Assembly (NCBI GenBank): GCA_037039925.1
Contig: JAXRKP010000133.1
Span: forward strand, 329,428 to 393,427
Reading direction: 5' to 3'
DNA length: 64,000 nucleotides
Source of the DNA: Doris montereyensis
Lineage: Eukaryota > Mollusca > Gastropoda > Nudibranchia > Dorididae
A program made the translations under genes and the position numbers. Below, one piece after another: positions 47,290 to 62,624 of the stretch. The notes beneath the pieces are model-generated. The model searched no databases and had not been told where the DNA came from. It saw only the letters and a list, made by a program, of their open reading frames with translations. Positions within the stretch are counted from its first letter, which is position 1. Each line of letters begins with the position of its first letter.

Positions 47290-47969
47290 GGAGAGTTGTA
47301 CAGAGAATGTGTTGACCATTGGCAGTAACTGTTCAATGATACGTTACATTATAACAAGAGACTGTTCTCTACTATGTACACATTGTATACGGACCTCTGA
47401 AGACAATCAAAGTATCAATAAGTTGAATAACTACACATAGCTCAAAGAGAGAGATCACAGCTTTTATTGATTTCATAATGATGATCCACAGGATCAATCC
47501 AAAGGTCACATCAGAATATACATAGATGTAAATAAAGAAACGAAAAAATCGATTTACTAATAGGGTTGGTCAGAATAGGTTTATGACCCATTCTTCACCA
47601 TTGAGCATGTAGAGAAACCATAAACTCGGGGAGTTAGAGATTACCCTTGTTTTGTTTTTGCGGACAGATTCAACTGAGCTTGCATTTTCAGGCGAAACGC
47701 TAAATGCTCTCGAACTATTCCAAAACGGTTCCTTTTTTTTTTGCTGTACACTCACTCTCTAATGATAATTTTTTTTATTTAACTTGTTTAAAACACCAAA
47801 TCTTATTGATATTGATACATAAATATACTATTTTATGGGATTAACAGTACCTCCATATCCCTGAACTCATAAGAAATTCTGATCCACTTTCATGAAAGGA
47901 AATCTTAAATGAGACAAAAAATGTTATCAGCTCCTTTTAAGCCCTACTATTAGTACTAAGTTATACATT
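47290..47969. other. Spacer between two minisatellites
   Basis: No gene recognised. A - strand frame at 47570-47755 has Ser-rich content but no family match. Confidence 0.35.
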
Positions 47970-49390
47970 CCATCAACATACTTTCTGAGACAGGGCGTAT
48001 AAATGTGATGCATTGAATCCATCAACATACTTTCTGAGACAGGGCGTATAAATGTGATGCATTGAATCCATCAACATACTTTCTGAGACAGGGCGTATAA
48101 ATGTGATGCATTGAATCCATCAACATACTTTCTGAGACAGGGCGTATAAATGTGATGCATTGAATCCATCAACATACTTTCTGAGACAGGGCGTATAAAT
48201 GTGATGCATTGAAAACATCAACATACTTTCTGAGACAGGGCGTATAAATGTGATGCATTGAATCCATCAACATACTTTCTGAGACAGGGCGTATAATTGT
48301 GATGCATTGAATCCATCAACATACTTTCTGAGACAGGGCGTATAAATGTGATGCATTGAATCCATCAACATACTTTCTGAGACAGGGCGTATAAATGTGA
48401 TGTATTGAATCCATCAACATACTTTCTGAGACAGGGCGTATAAATGTGATGTATTGAATCCATCAACATACTTTCTGAGACAGGGCGTATAATTGTGATG
48501 CATTGAATCCATCAACATACTTTCTGAGACAGGGCGTATAAATGTGATGCATTGAATCCATCAACATACTTTCTGAGACAGGGCGTATAAATGTGATGTA
48601 TTGAATCCATCAACATACTTTCTGAGACAGGGCGTATAATTGTGATGCATTGAATCCATCAACATACTTTCTGAGACAGGGCGTATAAATGTGATGCATT
48701 GAATCCATCAACATACTTTCTGAGACAGGGCGTATAAATGTGATGCATTGAATCCATCAACATACTTTCTGAGACAGGGCGTATAAATGTGATGCATTGA
48801 ATCCATCAACATACTTTCTGAGACAGGGCGTATAAATGTGATGCATTGAATCCATCAACATACTTTCTGAGACAGGGCGTATAAATGTGATGTATTGAAT
48901 CCATCAACATACTTTCTGAGACAGGGTGTATAATTTTGATGCATTGAATCCATCAACATACTTTCTGAGACAGGGCGTATAAATGTGATGCATTGAATCC
49001 ATCAACATACTTTCTGAGACAGGGCGTATAAATGTGATGCATTGAATCCATCAACATACTTTCTGAGACAGGGTGTATAAATGTAATGTATTGAATCCAT
49101 CAACATACTTTCTGAGACAGGGCGTATAATTGTGTTGCATTGAATCCATCAACATACTTTCTGAGACAGGGCATATAAATGTGATGCACTGAATCCATCA
49201 ACATACTTTCTGAGACAGGGCGTATAAATGTGATGCATTGAATCCATTAAATACTTTCTGAGACAGGGTATATAAATATGATGCATTGAATCTATTAAAT
49301 ACGTTCTGAGACAGGGCATATAAATGTGATGTATTGAATCCATCATTGCCATTAACATACTTTTTGAAACGGCGTATAAATGTGATCCAT
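47970..49390. repeat. 49-bp minisatellite, ~29 copies
   Basis: Unit starts ccatcaacatactttctgag and includes acagggcgtataaatgtgat. Very homogeneous through about 49200, decaying at the right edge. Confidence 0.97.
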
Positions 49391-49980
49391 TCTATCTGTA
49401 ATATAAGTAATGCAAATGAACTAAACCCGTTAAAAGGGTCATAAATATGCGTACATGTACAAAGAGAAATGAGAACAAAAAAGCAGGACAAAAAAAATAA
49501 TTTTAAGTAAGAGATATTTCTTGCTTAAATTATGTGAGACAATACATTCTTTGGAAAGCAGCACTGAGCAAAACTGAAAAGCAATTATTTTCTATGGCTC
49601 TGGAAAGCAAACAAAAAATGTTCCAACGAGACCAGTTACATGTATTGGATAATCACGTGAACAGTAAAGAGATGTTGAATACTAAAATATGTTTTGCTTT
49701 TATGTTATATATTGAGATTTGCATCTCTCATCTCTCAGGTAAAACATATTATTTCCTATTTTGCCTTTTTTAAATGTAAAAAAGAAAGTTATGAGACAGA
49801 TAGATATTTTATGAATTATCTAATTATAGAAATGCAATAGTTTGAGCAATTTACTATTTTATTGAATTAAAAACATAATGAAAGAGACAAAGAACAGTCA
49901 AGCACAAAAAGCAAAACAAATATAAAATAACAGTTGGAAAAAACCAAAGGGGATGAATAGTTTCGATACGAGTAACATAA
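49391..49980. other. Spacer, no gene seen
   Basis: AT-rich; an open frame at 49534-49773 has no splice or family support. Confidence 0.35.
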
Positions 49981-50205
49981 TTTAGGTCTCGCTATATCAT
50001 ATGTAAAACACCTTTTTTAACATCATTTAGGTCTCGCTATATCATATGTAAAACACCTTTTTTAACATCATTTAGGTCTCGCTATATCATATGTAAAACA
50101 CCTTTTTTAACATCATTTAGGTCTCGCTATATCATATGTAAAACATCTTTTTTAACATCATTTAGGTCTCACTATATCATGTGTAAAACACCTTTTTAAC
50201 ATCAT
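49981..50205. repeat. 45-bp tandem repeat x5
   Basis: Unit tttaggtctcgctatatcat then atgtaaaacaccttttttaa; nearly identical copies. Confidence 0.95.
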
Positions 50206-50310
50206 ATTTGTATCAAATGATAAATAGAAATTTGACCTTTTTTGTGTTATGAAATTTCTGACAAGAAGTCTAGATCTAGTTCTATATTTCAATGATAAAA
50301 TCAAATATTG

Positions 50311-51572
<1,262 letters not shown>

Positions 51573-52027
51573 ATAAAATAATAAGGCAGAGAGAGGTGGA
51601 GATCTTGATTTTTGATGAGACAGTAAGACTGTAAATTCACAATTTGGAGATTTGTATTTCAATAAGTGACAGTAATATGATGAGACAGTAAGACTCAAAT
51701 GTTGAGATAATATTTCATAACAAAAAACATGCATCATCCAGAAAAGCTATTTGAGATTATTCAAATTCACACAAATATTTGATTCAAATTGCATCTTCAA
51801 AAATATGTTGATTCTTTACATGCATCGAAGGATGAAAATATCTGTCATTCTGATGAGACAGTAACTGCTTCTTCTCTCTGTAATATTTGATTGTTGAGCA
51901 ATTGCATTGATAAAAAATCTCTGTACTTGGTGTCACTGGGTTCTGTGAAGTCACTTCTTCTTTTCTCTCTGTGAAAACTGCTGCACTTTAAAAAAAACAA
52001 CCGTATCATTGACTATGTAAAAAATAA

Positions 52028-52135
52028 GATACATGTAGATCTAGTAAGATAGGGAAGGCCTACGCTGTTTCAGTTTGCTACGTAAACAAGATACATGTAG
52101 TAAGATAGGGAAGGCCTACGCTGTTTCAGTTTGCT
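52028..52135. repeat. ~55-bp direct duplication
   Basis: aagatacatgtag..taagatagggaaggcctacg, then ctgtttcagtttgct, occurs twice in tandem. Confidence 0.85.
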
Positions 52136-52423
52136 TCTGTGTTTTGGAATAAGTTTACAATAGGAAAAGTCAACAAACGTCAATGGTTGAAGCTAAAGTG
52201 TTGTGGTTTTTGGCTATTTTAAAAAAAGCAAGATTACCATGACAACATGTAGGTATTATACGTGTAGTTAGCAAAGGTAAAATACATGGAAGTATTTTAT
52301 ATTAATACATGTATATAGTTTTAACAGTCAAAGAACAATATGAATTATGAAAATATTCAAATTCTTTCAGTGTCTTTGGGATAAACAGTCAGATTAAACG
52401 TAATATGTATTAACACGCTGTAC

Positions 52424-52442
52424 ACACACACACACACATACA

Positions 52443-52537
<95 letters not shown>

Positions 52538-52550
52538 ATATATATATATT
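52424..52550. repeat. (CA)7 and (TA)n microsatellite
   Basis: Short CA run followed by about 100 bp of AT with two phase breaks. Confidence 0.96.
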
Positions 52551-52779
52551 TGTAAACAATGTGTATATAATGTGGGGAGAGGCGACATTGGTTTGGTTGG
52601 GCAAGGATTGGGGTTGGGTTAAAATGGGGGGGGGGGGGGACTCTCTGAAGAGAGACATAATAATCTATGCGGTTGACAATAAGAGAAAATATACATCTAT
52701 ATGATAATACAAACAGTGTATATCTATATAATAATACAAACAGTGTTTATTTGTATAATAATATTTAAAAGCATCATCA

Positions 52780-52971
52780 TCAATAACATATCATGTCAGA
52801 TGGCAGTTTTCTGCGTCGTCTCTCGCTGTAGAATTGAAATTCCAAGTTTTGCATTGTCTTTCCCGCCTCTGACGTCAGCTGACTGCCATAGTTACCGGCG
52901 TTGGTGTTGGGAACGTCATCACTGAACATGTTGGATTTCTCTGGCAGCTCTTCTTTCTCTTTGATATTTCC
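52780..52971 (-). other. Candidate 3'-terminal exon, unrecognised gene
   Basis: After acceptor aactcacag the - strand reads 63 codons, hydrophilic, beginning GNIKEKEELPEKSNMFSDDV and ending RRRRKLPSDMICY, then TGA at 52782-52780. Base composition is higher in GC and less repetitive than its surroundings. It may be the end of a gene starting near 57.05 kb, but direct joining to that exon would break phase, so a middle exon would be needed. Confidence 0.35.
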
Positions 52972-53091
52972 CTGTGAGTTTTAAGATTGACATTTACAAT
53001 TTTAAAGACTATTCATTAAAAAAAAAAAAACAAGTCATTTTTCAGATTATTTTTTTTTTTACACAATAACAACAATGTATTGTTATAAACT

Positions 53092-53375
53092 AGTGGCGTC
53101 CATGTCCAAGCGGTTAGGCTGCCAAACTGGGGATCATGAGATCCTGAGTTCGAATCCATGTAAAGCCAGGTCTGACTTGTGTTCATTGGGAAGACGCTTA
53201 ACACGCATTTCACCACTCTACCCAAGGGCAATTGGGTACAAGCACCAGCTTGGCAGTAAAAGCCTGCGTCAGACTAGCGTCCTGGTTATTATTATCACCC
53301 GTTCCGCTTCACTTTATAGAAACTGGGATGAGCTCCGGGTCTATGGGCCTGAAGGGCCTTGAAGAAACTTTCATT
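53092..53375 (+). mobile_element. SINE family B, near full length
   Basis: Best copy: gtggcgtccatgtccaagcg gttaggctg head, B box gagttcgaatcc, body gggaagacgcttaacacgca, tail gaaactgggatgagctccgg then tctatgggcc. Head resembles a long-arm tRNA but lacks a foldable acceptor end. Confidence 0.85.
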
Positions 53376-53569
53376 GTTAAAAATTAGCAAAGATAAGACA
53401 TTTAAAATAAAATAACTTAATAAAAGATAATTATGTGCAACACACTTTCTGACATCAGGGTTTGAGTTGATCTGCTATGACAAGAAAATAGAAACACTAT
53501 TTCATTTCAATGTATAGTCATTATAGTATTACCATACAATATATTATTTCTACTTTTTGCACAAATGGT

Positions 53570-53785
53570 AGATTATTTATTCATTTCTTTATTTACTTAT
53601 TTATCTATTTATGTAGGCTATTCATATCTATTTTAAGATTGTCCATCTTTTTATTGTCTCAACTTAATTTATTTATTTATTTATTTATTTGTTTATTTAT
53701 TTATTCATTTATTTGTTTCTTTGTTTATCTGTTTATTTGTTTATTTGTATATTTATCTATTTATTTATTTGTTTATAATAACATG
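53570..53785. repeat. (TTTA)n-like low-complexity tract
   Basis: Degenerate TTTA/TTTG tetranucleotides, compatible with an old microsatellite. Confidence 0.85.
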
Positions 53786-54177
53786 CAATTACCCGTAACA
53801 CATGGAACAGTTTTAAATTGCATACGAAAAAAAATTCCAACTCATTGACAGATTTCAAAGTTTCTGTGGATTGACTTAAGTTATAAAGTTGATAAATAAT
53901 TATTTTCTTTAAAAAGTATAACTATATTTATGCTAATTGATTGAATATTTCTTTCCTGTGCTGTGCATTTTGTTGTTAGTTTAAAGTTATTTGTTAGTAA
54001 TATAATGTATTTTATATTTCAAAGATATGCTATTTTACATCCGACAGGGCATTTAAAGGCACACATGCCTACCCATCCCTTATCTGATATTATATTATAT
54101 TGCAGTGTTTTGTATTGTATCCGGGTTTTTTTATACTTGCGTGTTGTAATTCTATATTTTGTTAGCATTGCTTGTAC

Positions 54178-54378
54178 CAGTTACTCAAAGCGTGGTACGT
54201 GTACCGGTGACGGTACGCAAGCCATCGTTTGCCAGTACGCCGAGATTAAAAGTTCTGGCCAAGTTTTTACTCTACTGCATTGGTTTGTTTGGCTCAACGG
54301 TCCCTGACACATTGGGAAAACAAAACAAAACAAAACAAAACAAAACAACCGCCACACCAGATAGTTTGAGAATCTCTG
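54178..54378. mobile_element. hAT-like MITE remnant
   Basis: Left end CAGTTACTCAAAGCGTGGTA and right end (reverse complement) CAGAGATTCTCAAACTATCT share the CAG...CTCAAA pattern of many animal hAT ends. Flanks gcttgtac and gcttagtc are only a partial 8-bp match, so the insertion is old. Confidence 0.5.
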
Positions 54379-54699
54379 GCTTAGTCCATTGTTTATGTCA
54401 ATATGAAATTGCTTCCAAGAGCCATACGCAATTGTGACTATACTAAACTTTGAAAGCGTAATGGCCTTTCACTTACAATGTTCAAGAAATGGAAATTGAT
54501 GGATGGAGAATGAATGATTTATAATAAATTGATGAATGTTTATGAAGATAAGCTGATTTATCTTTAATTATTGTTTATGTATATGGTTTTATCGCATTAT
54601 CTATTTACTCACCTTTGTATCTTTATATTATACATTCCTCCTAAAACATGGACGTTTTATCATTAAATTAAGTTAAATTTGTTTTAAATTTCTATACAT

Positions 54700-56200
54700 T
54701 CATGTATTCTAGTACGAAATCAATGAAATGGGGATAATCTACTTAGATGTTTTTGCGAGGCGTCAATCATAGCACAAAATCAATGAAATGGGGATACTCT
54801 ACCTATGTGTTTGCAAGACGTCAATCATAGCACGAAGTCAATGAAATGGGGATAATCTACCTAGAAGTTTTGCAAAGCGTCAATCATAGCATGAAATCAA
54901 TGAAATGGGGATAATCTACCTCAGGACGTCAATCATAGCACGAAATCAATGAAAGGGGAATAATCTACCTGTGTTTTCAAAACGTGAATCATAGCACGAA
55001 ATCAATGAAGTGGGAATAATCTACATAGAAGTTTCGCAAGACGTCAATCATAGCACGAAATCAATTGAATCGGGATAATCTACCTAGAAGGTTTGCAAGG
55101 CGTCAATCATAGCACGAAAGCAATGAAATGGGGATAATCTGCCTAGGTGTTTTGCAAGACGTTAATCATAGCACGAAATCAAAGAAATGGGGATAATCTA
55201 CCTAGACGTTTTGCAAGACGTCAATCATAGTACGAAATCAATGAAATGGGGATAATCTACCTAGGTGCTTTTCAAGATGTCAATCATAACAAGAAAACAA
55301 TGAAATGAAGATAATCTATCTAGAAATTTTGCAAGACGTCAATCATAACATGAAATCAATGAAATTTGGATAATCTACCTAGGTATTTTTTTGCAAGACA
55401 TCAATCATACTATACTATGAAATCAATGAAATGAGGATAATCTACCTAGAAGTTTTGCAAGACGTCAATCATAGCACGACATCAATGAAATGGGAATAAT
55501 TTACCTAGGTGTTTTGCAAGACGTCAATCATAGCACGAAATCAATGAAATGGGGATAATCTACCTAGACGTTTTGCAAGACGGCAATCATTGCACGAAAT
55601 CAATGAAATGGGGATAATCTACCTATAAATTTTGCAAGAAGTCAATCATAGGACGAAATCAATGAAATGGCGATAATCTACTTAGAAGTTTTACAAGACG
55701 TCAATCATAGCACGAAATCAAATAAATGAGGATAATCTACCGTTTTAGACGTCAATCAGAGCACGAAATCAATGAAATGGATATAATCTACCTAGAAGTT
55801 TTGCAAGACGTCAATCATAACACGAAATCAATGAAAGGGGGATAATCTACCTAGAATTTTTACAAGAATCATAGCACGAAATCAATGAAAGGGGATAATA
55901 TACCTAATGGATAATAATCAATGAGATACCAAGATGTCAATAATAGCACGAAATCAATGAAATGGGGATAATATACCTAGGTGTTTTGCAGGACGTCAAT
56001 CAAGACGTCAATCAGGTGTTTTGCAGGACAATCGCAAAATCAATGAAATGGGGATAATATACCTAGGTGTTTTGCAGGACGTCAATCATACACGAAATCA
56101 ATGACTACCTAGGCGTTTTGCAAGATGTCAATAATAGCACGAAATCAATTAAATGGGGATAATCTACCTAGACGTTTTGCAAGACGTCAATCATAGCAAA
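54700..56200. repeat. ~59-bp diverged minisatellite, ~25 copies
   Basis: Unit contains gcacgaaatcaatgaaatgg, ggataatctacctag and ttttgcaagacgtcaatcat. Copies have many substitutions and deletions, so this is an old array. Confidence 0.93.
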
Positions 56201-56399
56201 GTTGCCAAGAATGAATTTTCAAAAGGAGTAACCGACGTAATATTTTCATGTGGATGAAAAGATGTGAAATACGTAGATGAAAGACGTGTAAAAGAAATGA
56301 GAAATAGCTGAAAACTGATGGTATACAACTTATGAATTAAAACTGGAAGTAAGATAACAAGATAACAAGATAACAAACCAAACTAAACTAACAATGACA

Positions 56400-56990
56400 A
56401 GAACAATTGAAAAATAAATTCCTTCACCCTAACCCCTAACGAAAAAACCAGTGGCAGCAATAACAAAAACAAAAGCAAAACCAAATTCTCTCTTGTTCCC
56501 ACAAAGACAAGACCAAACTTACAAAAAGACAATAAAAAAATATACAAACAACCCCCCCCCACCCCCTCCACCTCCCCCAAACAAATTTAAAAAACACAAC
56601 AAAGTACAATATCGATTGTCAAAAACACAAAGCGTACACTACAAGGAATCAATCAATATGTCCACCTACACCCAAGGACAGGTCAAAAACATTTTTTTTA
56701 AAACGCCAAGACCACACAGCAAAAAAACAACCCCATCCCCCCAAAAAACCCAAACAACCCAATCAAAATAAATCCCAACAAAAAATCAACAAAACGAAGC
56801 AAACAAAACAAAACAACAAAAAAAACCAAACCCAAACAAAACCAAAACAACTAAAGTAAACAAAATAAATGTAAACATCAGCCAAATGAATAACTAAAGA
56901 AAATATTAATTGCAGTGTGAATGATACATTTAAATCGATAAGAATTTATTATTTTTAAACAAAAAAACAACAACAAAAACCCCCAAAAAC
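56400..56990. other. A/C-rich low-complexity stretch
   Basis: Strongly strand-asymmetric (A, AC, AAAC) sequence; no stable repeat unit and no gene. Confidence 0.6.
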
Positions 56991-57002
56991 CAAATGTCCT
57001 AC

Positions 57003-57048
57003 CTCTTGCGAGTTTCAGCATATAACTTGCAACTACTCCACTCGACAT
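57003..57048 (-). other. Candidate first coding exon, unrecognised gene
   Basis: ATG at 57048-57046, reading MSSGVVASYMLKLAR plus one base, then AGAG|GTAGGA donor. A short hydrophobic/basic N-terminus would suit a mitochondrial or membrane protein, but this is speculation. The upstream 200 bp is less AT-rich than the flanks. Confidence 0.3.
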
Positions 57049-57261
57049 GTTGGTGATCACAGTTGCACTCCTTCCACTGTCCTTGATACAAACTGCTATT
57101 AGAAGTGTTGCAGTTGGTCCTTATTGCAACAACACTAACAGTGGCATGTATCTAATAAGGAGGAGTTCAGTAGTTCACCTTGGAATGGCCGCTCTCTGTG
57201 CTTGTATCCTGTCCGTAAGGAATCCTGACGCCTATCACACACGGCGCTCGTGATTGGCTGC

Positions 57262-58259
<998 letters not shown>

Positions 58260-58772
58260 AGAGTATCGCACACTCTGATTCATTATATTACTATCCCGAC
58301 TCACGGTCTGTCAGCATCTATCGATACTTCCTCTAACGCTAATGAGAAACATTAATTTAACATCACAGTCGGCCAACTCCACCTTTCACACAAATATCTC
58401 TTTCCCTGGTCGTGTTCCGACTCTAGCGTGCGGTCCTTGTTTAGAAGTGTGGTACTCGAGTCGAGTCAAGTATTGGAAAGATTGTGTTCTCATGCATTAT
58501 CCAGTCTACCAACACTGTCGATGATTTCGTAATTTTTGGGCGCTGTTGTTCGATGAGTAAGAGCAACTATGAAAATCGTTTTCCCCGAGGGAAACAAATA
58601 ATAGTGGAACACATTATGCATATCTTTGGCTGTTGAGTTTAATGGGATTTCTCCCGGTTTAAATAATAATATCATTTTGATTGACAGTTTCACCAAAACT
58701 ACACCACCACCCCCCCCCTATCCAAGAAGACAACAAAGAACGCTACTCCCTTGCCCCTCCCCTCCCCTGAGA

Positions 58773-59000
58773 TCACTCGTCATGGTGGGCAGGGTTGACT
58801 TCACTAACTTTACTTCCTAGCCTACCTACTTGGGTTTCCCCACGGATGTGTTCATTCCGAATTTTATCAAACCTTGACACACCCAAAGAGAACCGCAATA
58901 TCTTCCTTTCAGTCAACTCTAACCCTTCTTCGAGTCTTTTTGTCAGGGCAACGGTTTCCAGGTCATATATCATTGCTGGACGAACTACTGATTTATACAA
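58773..59000 (-). pseudogene. Truncated reverse-transcriptase C-terminus (non-LTR element)
   Basis: 76-residue frame with LYKSVVRPAMIYDLETVALT, then RKILRFSLGVSRFDKIRNEH and IRGETQVG. This matches the VVRPAMLYG-ET..TK and RLDRIRNEHIRG-type motifs seen at the C-terminus of many animal LINE polymerases. No upstream polymerase motifs remain. Confidence 0.8.
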
Positions 59001-60065
59001 GCTTCCCTTTCATTTAGGTAGATATCTTCTTATCACATATCACATATATATGTGGAAAACGACAATAAGGACACGAAGTAGAACGACCTGAAAGCCCCTT
59101 GGGCTTACACACATTATAAAGGAAGGGGGAGGGGGGGTGTAACATCTAAGTCATTTGCTTATTGATTACGAAGACACAATAAGGGTCTTAAAAAGGAATA
59201 GAAGTCACTGTCTTCAATCGATCATCTTGGCTGCTTGTGTCTGAGGACCTCGCGTAATTACTTCCGGCAAAGATTATCCTGGGAGATACCAGGGATGCTC
59301 TTGATTAATGCTTCAGGTGAGAAATCGTGGTATACCTCTAAATAACTCAAAAGAAATCAATGCGTTTCGTACAATTCACTACGTTTGAACAGCGCAAGAA
59401 GAAGTTTGCCTGGCTGTGGCCGAAAGAGAGTAAAGTAAAAGGAATGTTGATATCCGATATCTTATTAGTAGAATTGTTGCTATGGATATCCCCCTCTCCT
59501 TTGCTCCTCAAATAAAATAAAATAACAACATACACAAAACAAAACAAAAAAAACAACAAAACAATTCCCCTAAAAACAAAACAAAACAAAAAAATAAAAA
59601 TAAAACAAATAGCAACAAACAAACAACAACAAAACAACAAGAACAATCTTTCGGTGTATGGGTTCAGATGCCCGAGATGATCTTTCTCCAGGATGCCCTG
59701 TCCTGGCAATTTCTGTTTCCTTCCAAAAAAGTTTAATTTCTATGCTTCAATGTCTCTTTTATATCTTCTTTCTCACTTTCTCCGAGGTCTGTCTTTTGGT
59801 CTTTTACCTTGGGCTTTAGCACTGTATACTGATTTAACAAAGATTATGCTGGACAATTATATCATGTAATCCGTTGATATAATTTGATAGCACGCTTTGG
59901 TGGTTCTAACACGAAAGGGTGAAAGTCATGCAGTCAGAGCAGTTCGTGTGTGAAGACATGGCCCTTGTAGCTCTTTGCAGGGTACGATTCTAACGGAGCT
60001 TTGGCTGAGTTTCAGCTACAACTGTCAGAGTCCGGAAAAAGTCTTTAAAAGCTCATTGACTGGCG
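59001..60065. other. Intergenic, no gene seen
   Basis: Includes an AAAAC-rich tract (59513-59645). No gene or known element recognised. Confidence 0.4.
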
Positions 60066-60077
60066 TGGGACCTCTTT

Positions 60078-61710
60078 AAGATGACCATTGGCTTGTCATC
60101 ATTTAAAACTAACAGAAGTACATCACCTACACATTAGTATGACCATTGGCTTGTCATCATTTGAAAAAAGACAGTACACTACTTGCACACTAGGATGTCC
60201 ATTGGCTTGTCATCATTTAAAACTAACAGTACAGCACCTACTCATTAGGATGACCCTTGACTTGTCATCATTTAAAACTAACAGTACAGCACCTACACAT
60301 TAGGATGACCCTTGGCTTGTCATCATTTAAAACTAACAGTACAGCACCTACTCACTAGATGACCCTTGGCTTGTCATCATTTAAAACTAACAGTACAGCA
60401 CCTACACATTAGGATGACCCTTGGCTTGTCACTAGTACACCATGATGACCCTTGGCTTGTCATCATTTAAAACTAACAGTACACCACCTACACATTAGGA
60501 TGTCCCTTGGCTTGTCATCATTTAAAACTAACAGTACACACCTACACATTAGGATGACCCTTGGCTTGTCATCATTTAAAACTAACAGTACACCACCTAA
60601 CACTAGATGACCATAACAGTACCTAGATGACCCTTGGCTTGTCATCATTTAAAACTAACAGTACATCACCTACTCATTAGGATGACCCTTGGCTTGTCAT
60701 CATTTAAAACTAACAGTACACCACCTACACATTAGATGACCCTTGGCTTGTCATCATTTAAAACTAACAGTACACCACCTACACATTAAGATGACCTTGG
60801 CTTGTCATCATTTAAAACTAACAGTACATCACCTACACATTAGGATGACCCTTGGCTTGTCATCATTTAAAACTAACAGTACATCACCTGCACACTAGTA
60901 TGTCCCTTGGCTTGTCATCATTTAAAACTAACAGTACACCACCTGCACACCTTGGCTTGTCATCATTAGATGACAATTACACATTAAGATGACCCTTGGC
61001 TTGTCATCATTTAAAACTAACAGAAGTACATCACCTACACATTAGGATGATCCTTGGCTTGTCATCATTTAAAACTAACAGTACATCATCTACACATTAG
61101 GATGATCCTGGTTTGTCATCATTTAAAACTAACAGAAGTACATCATCTACACATTAGGATGATCCTTGGCTTGTCATCATTTAAACTAACAGAAGTACAT
61201 CATCTACACATTAGGATGATCCTTGGCTTGTCATCATTTAAAACTAACAGTACACCACCTGCACACTAGGATGTCCCTTGGCTTGTCGTCACTTAAAACT
61301 AACAGTACATCATCTCATAGGATGATCCTTGGCTTGTCACATTTAAAACTAACAGTACATCATCTACACATTAGATGATCATTTAAAACTAACAGTACAT
61401 CATCTACACATTAGGATGTCATCATCATTTAAAACTAACAGTACATCATCTACACATTAGGATGATCCTTGGCTTGTCGTCACTTAAAACTAACAGTACA
61501 TCATCTACACACTAGGATGTCCCTGGCTTGTCATCATTTAAAACTAACAGTACATCATCTACACATTAGGATGAACCTTGGCTTGTCATCACTTAAAACT
61601 AACAGTACACCACCTGCACACTAGATGTCCCTTGGCTTATCATCATTTAAAACTAACAGTACACAACCTGCACACTAGGATGTCCTTTGGCGTGTCATCG
61701 TTTAAACCTG
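60078..61710. repeat. ~55-bp minisatellite, ~30 copies
   Basis: Unit contains cttggcttgtcatcatttaa, aactaacagtacacc and cctacacattaggatga. Many copies carry small deletions. Confidence 0.95.
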
Positions 61711-61795
61711 ACTAGATCTACCTTCGCTGTGTACCAGGCGTGAGTTGTAATGGTGCTACTTGCCTTGTTTGTTTCCAATTCCTCATCCAGTAAGA

Positions 61796-61972
61796 AGATC
61801 GGCACCTAGTCCCATGGAGACGTACTATTAAACGAGGTCCCATGTGCAAATCACAACACTCTGTGCACGGGAGAGATCCCATGGTTATTTACAGGGCCAT
61901 CTAGGGCAAAAGTAAGATATTTCCAAACTCCCGGAGATCACCTTAGTTGTGGATGTGGGTAAAATCAAATCA
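61796..61972 (+). mobile_element. SINE family A body, 5' truncated
   Basis: cacctagtcccatggagacg to ttagttgtggatgtgggtaa; lies directly after the 55-bp minisatellite. Confidence 0.75.
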
Positions 61973-62620
61973 AAAGTTTCCAATTGACGTTTTCTTTCTA
62001 CTCTCTAATGAAGCGTCGACAAAACTAAATCACGCACCTAATCCTAATGGTTATATCGTCTAAGAGAGCTGTCACGGCAATGATGCAGCAACAACTAATT
62101 GACTCTAATCAACACCACATTGAGACCACGTGCTATAAAGGATCATCTTGTAGCAAATCCTCGTAAGCTTTTTCACCGTCGTATGGAGGTCAGCGGTGAG
62201 AGCCCTTCAGGTTATTCAACGCTTTCTGCATGAGCACCCCTTAGTAAGGGTTCGATTGTTCAGTCATTCACGTTCACCAAAATGGCTGTCTTTATGTTTA
62301 GGAGTCGATTGGTGTGTTTGTGTTCCAATGGAATTACCCATCTATCATTATGCGGTGATCACAGGTTGATTAAAGGGAAATGACAATACAGTTTTAATTA
62401 ATTAATGTTTTAAATATAAGAACAGAATGAGGACCTGACAGCAGCTCCACCAAAGGGTGGTGGGGTTTGGGTTTGACTTTTTGTATACAGCACTGAGGGT
62501 CTAATGGAATTGCAACACAAGTACCAACACATCTTACATTTGCACTAATGGACGATGTGTATAGAACACCAATGTTTCATGCTACTTTTTATCCATTCTA
62601 GAATAACTAGCTTGACTATT
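61973..62620. other. Intergenic, no gene seen
   Basis: Unremarkable sequence between two arrays. Confidence 0.35.
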
Positions 62621-62624
62621 TAAA

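Noticed and set aside
47970..49390. CRISPR array
   Set aside because: The 49-bp units are contiguous with no variable spacers, and the window is animal DNA.
53092..53165. tRNA gene
   Set aside because: The head has tRNA-like A and B boxes, but the acceptor arm does not close and the same head recurs with a conserved non-tRNA body, so it is a SINE.
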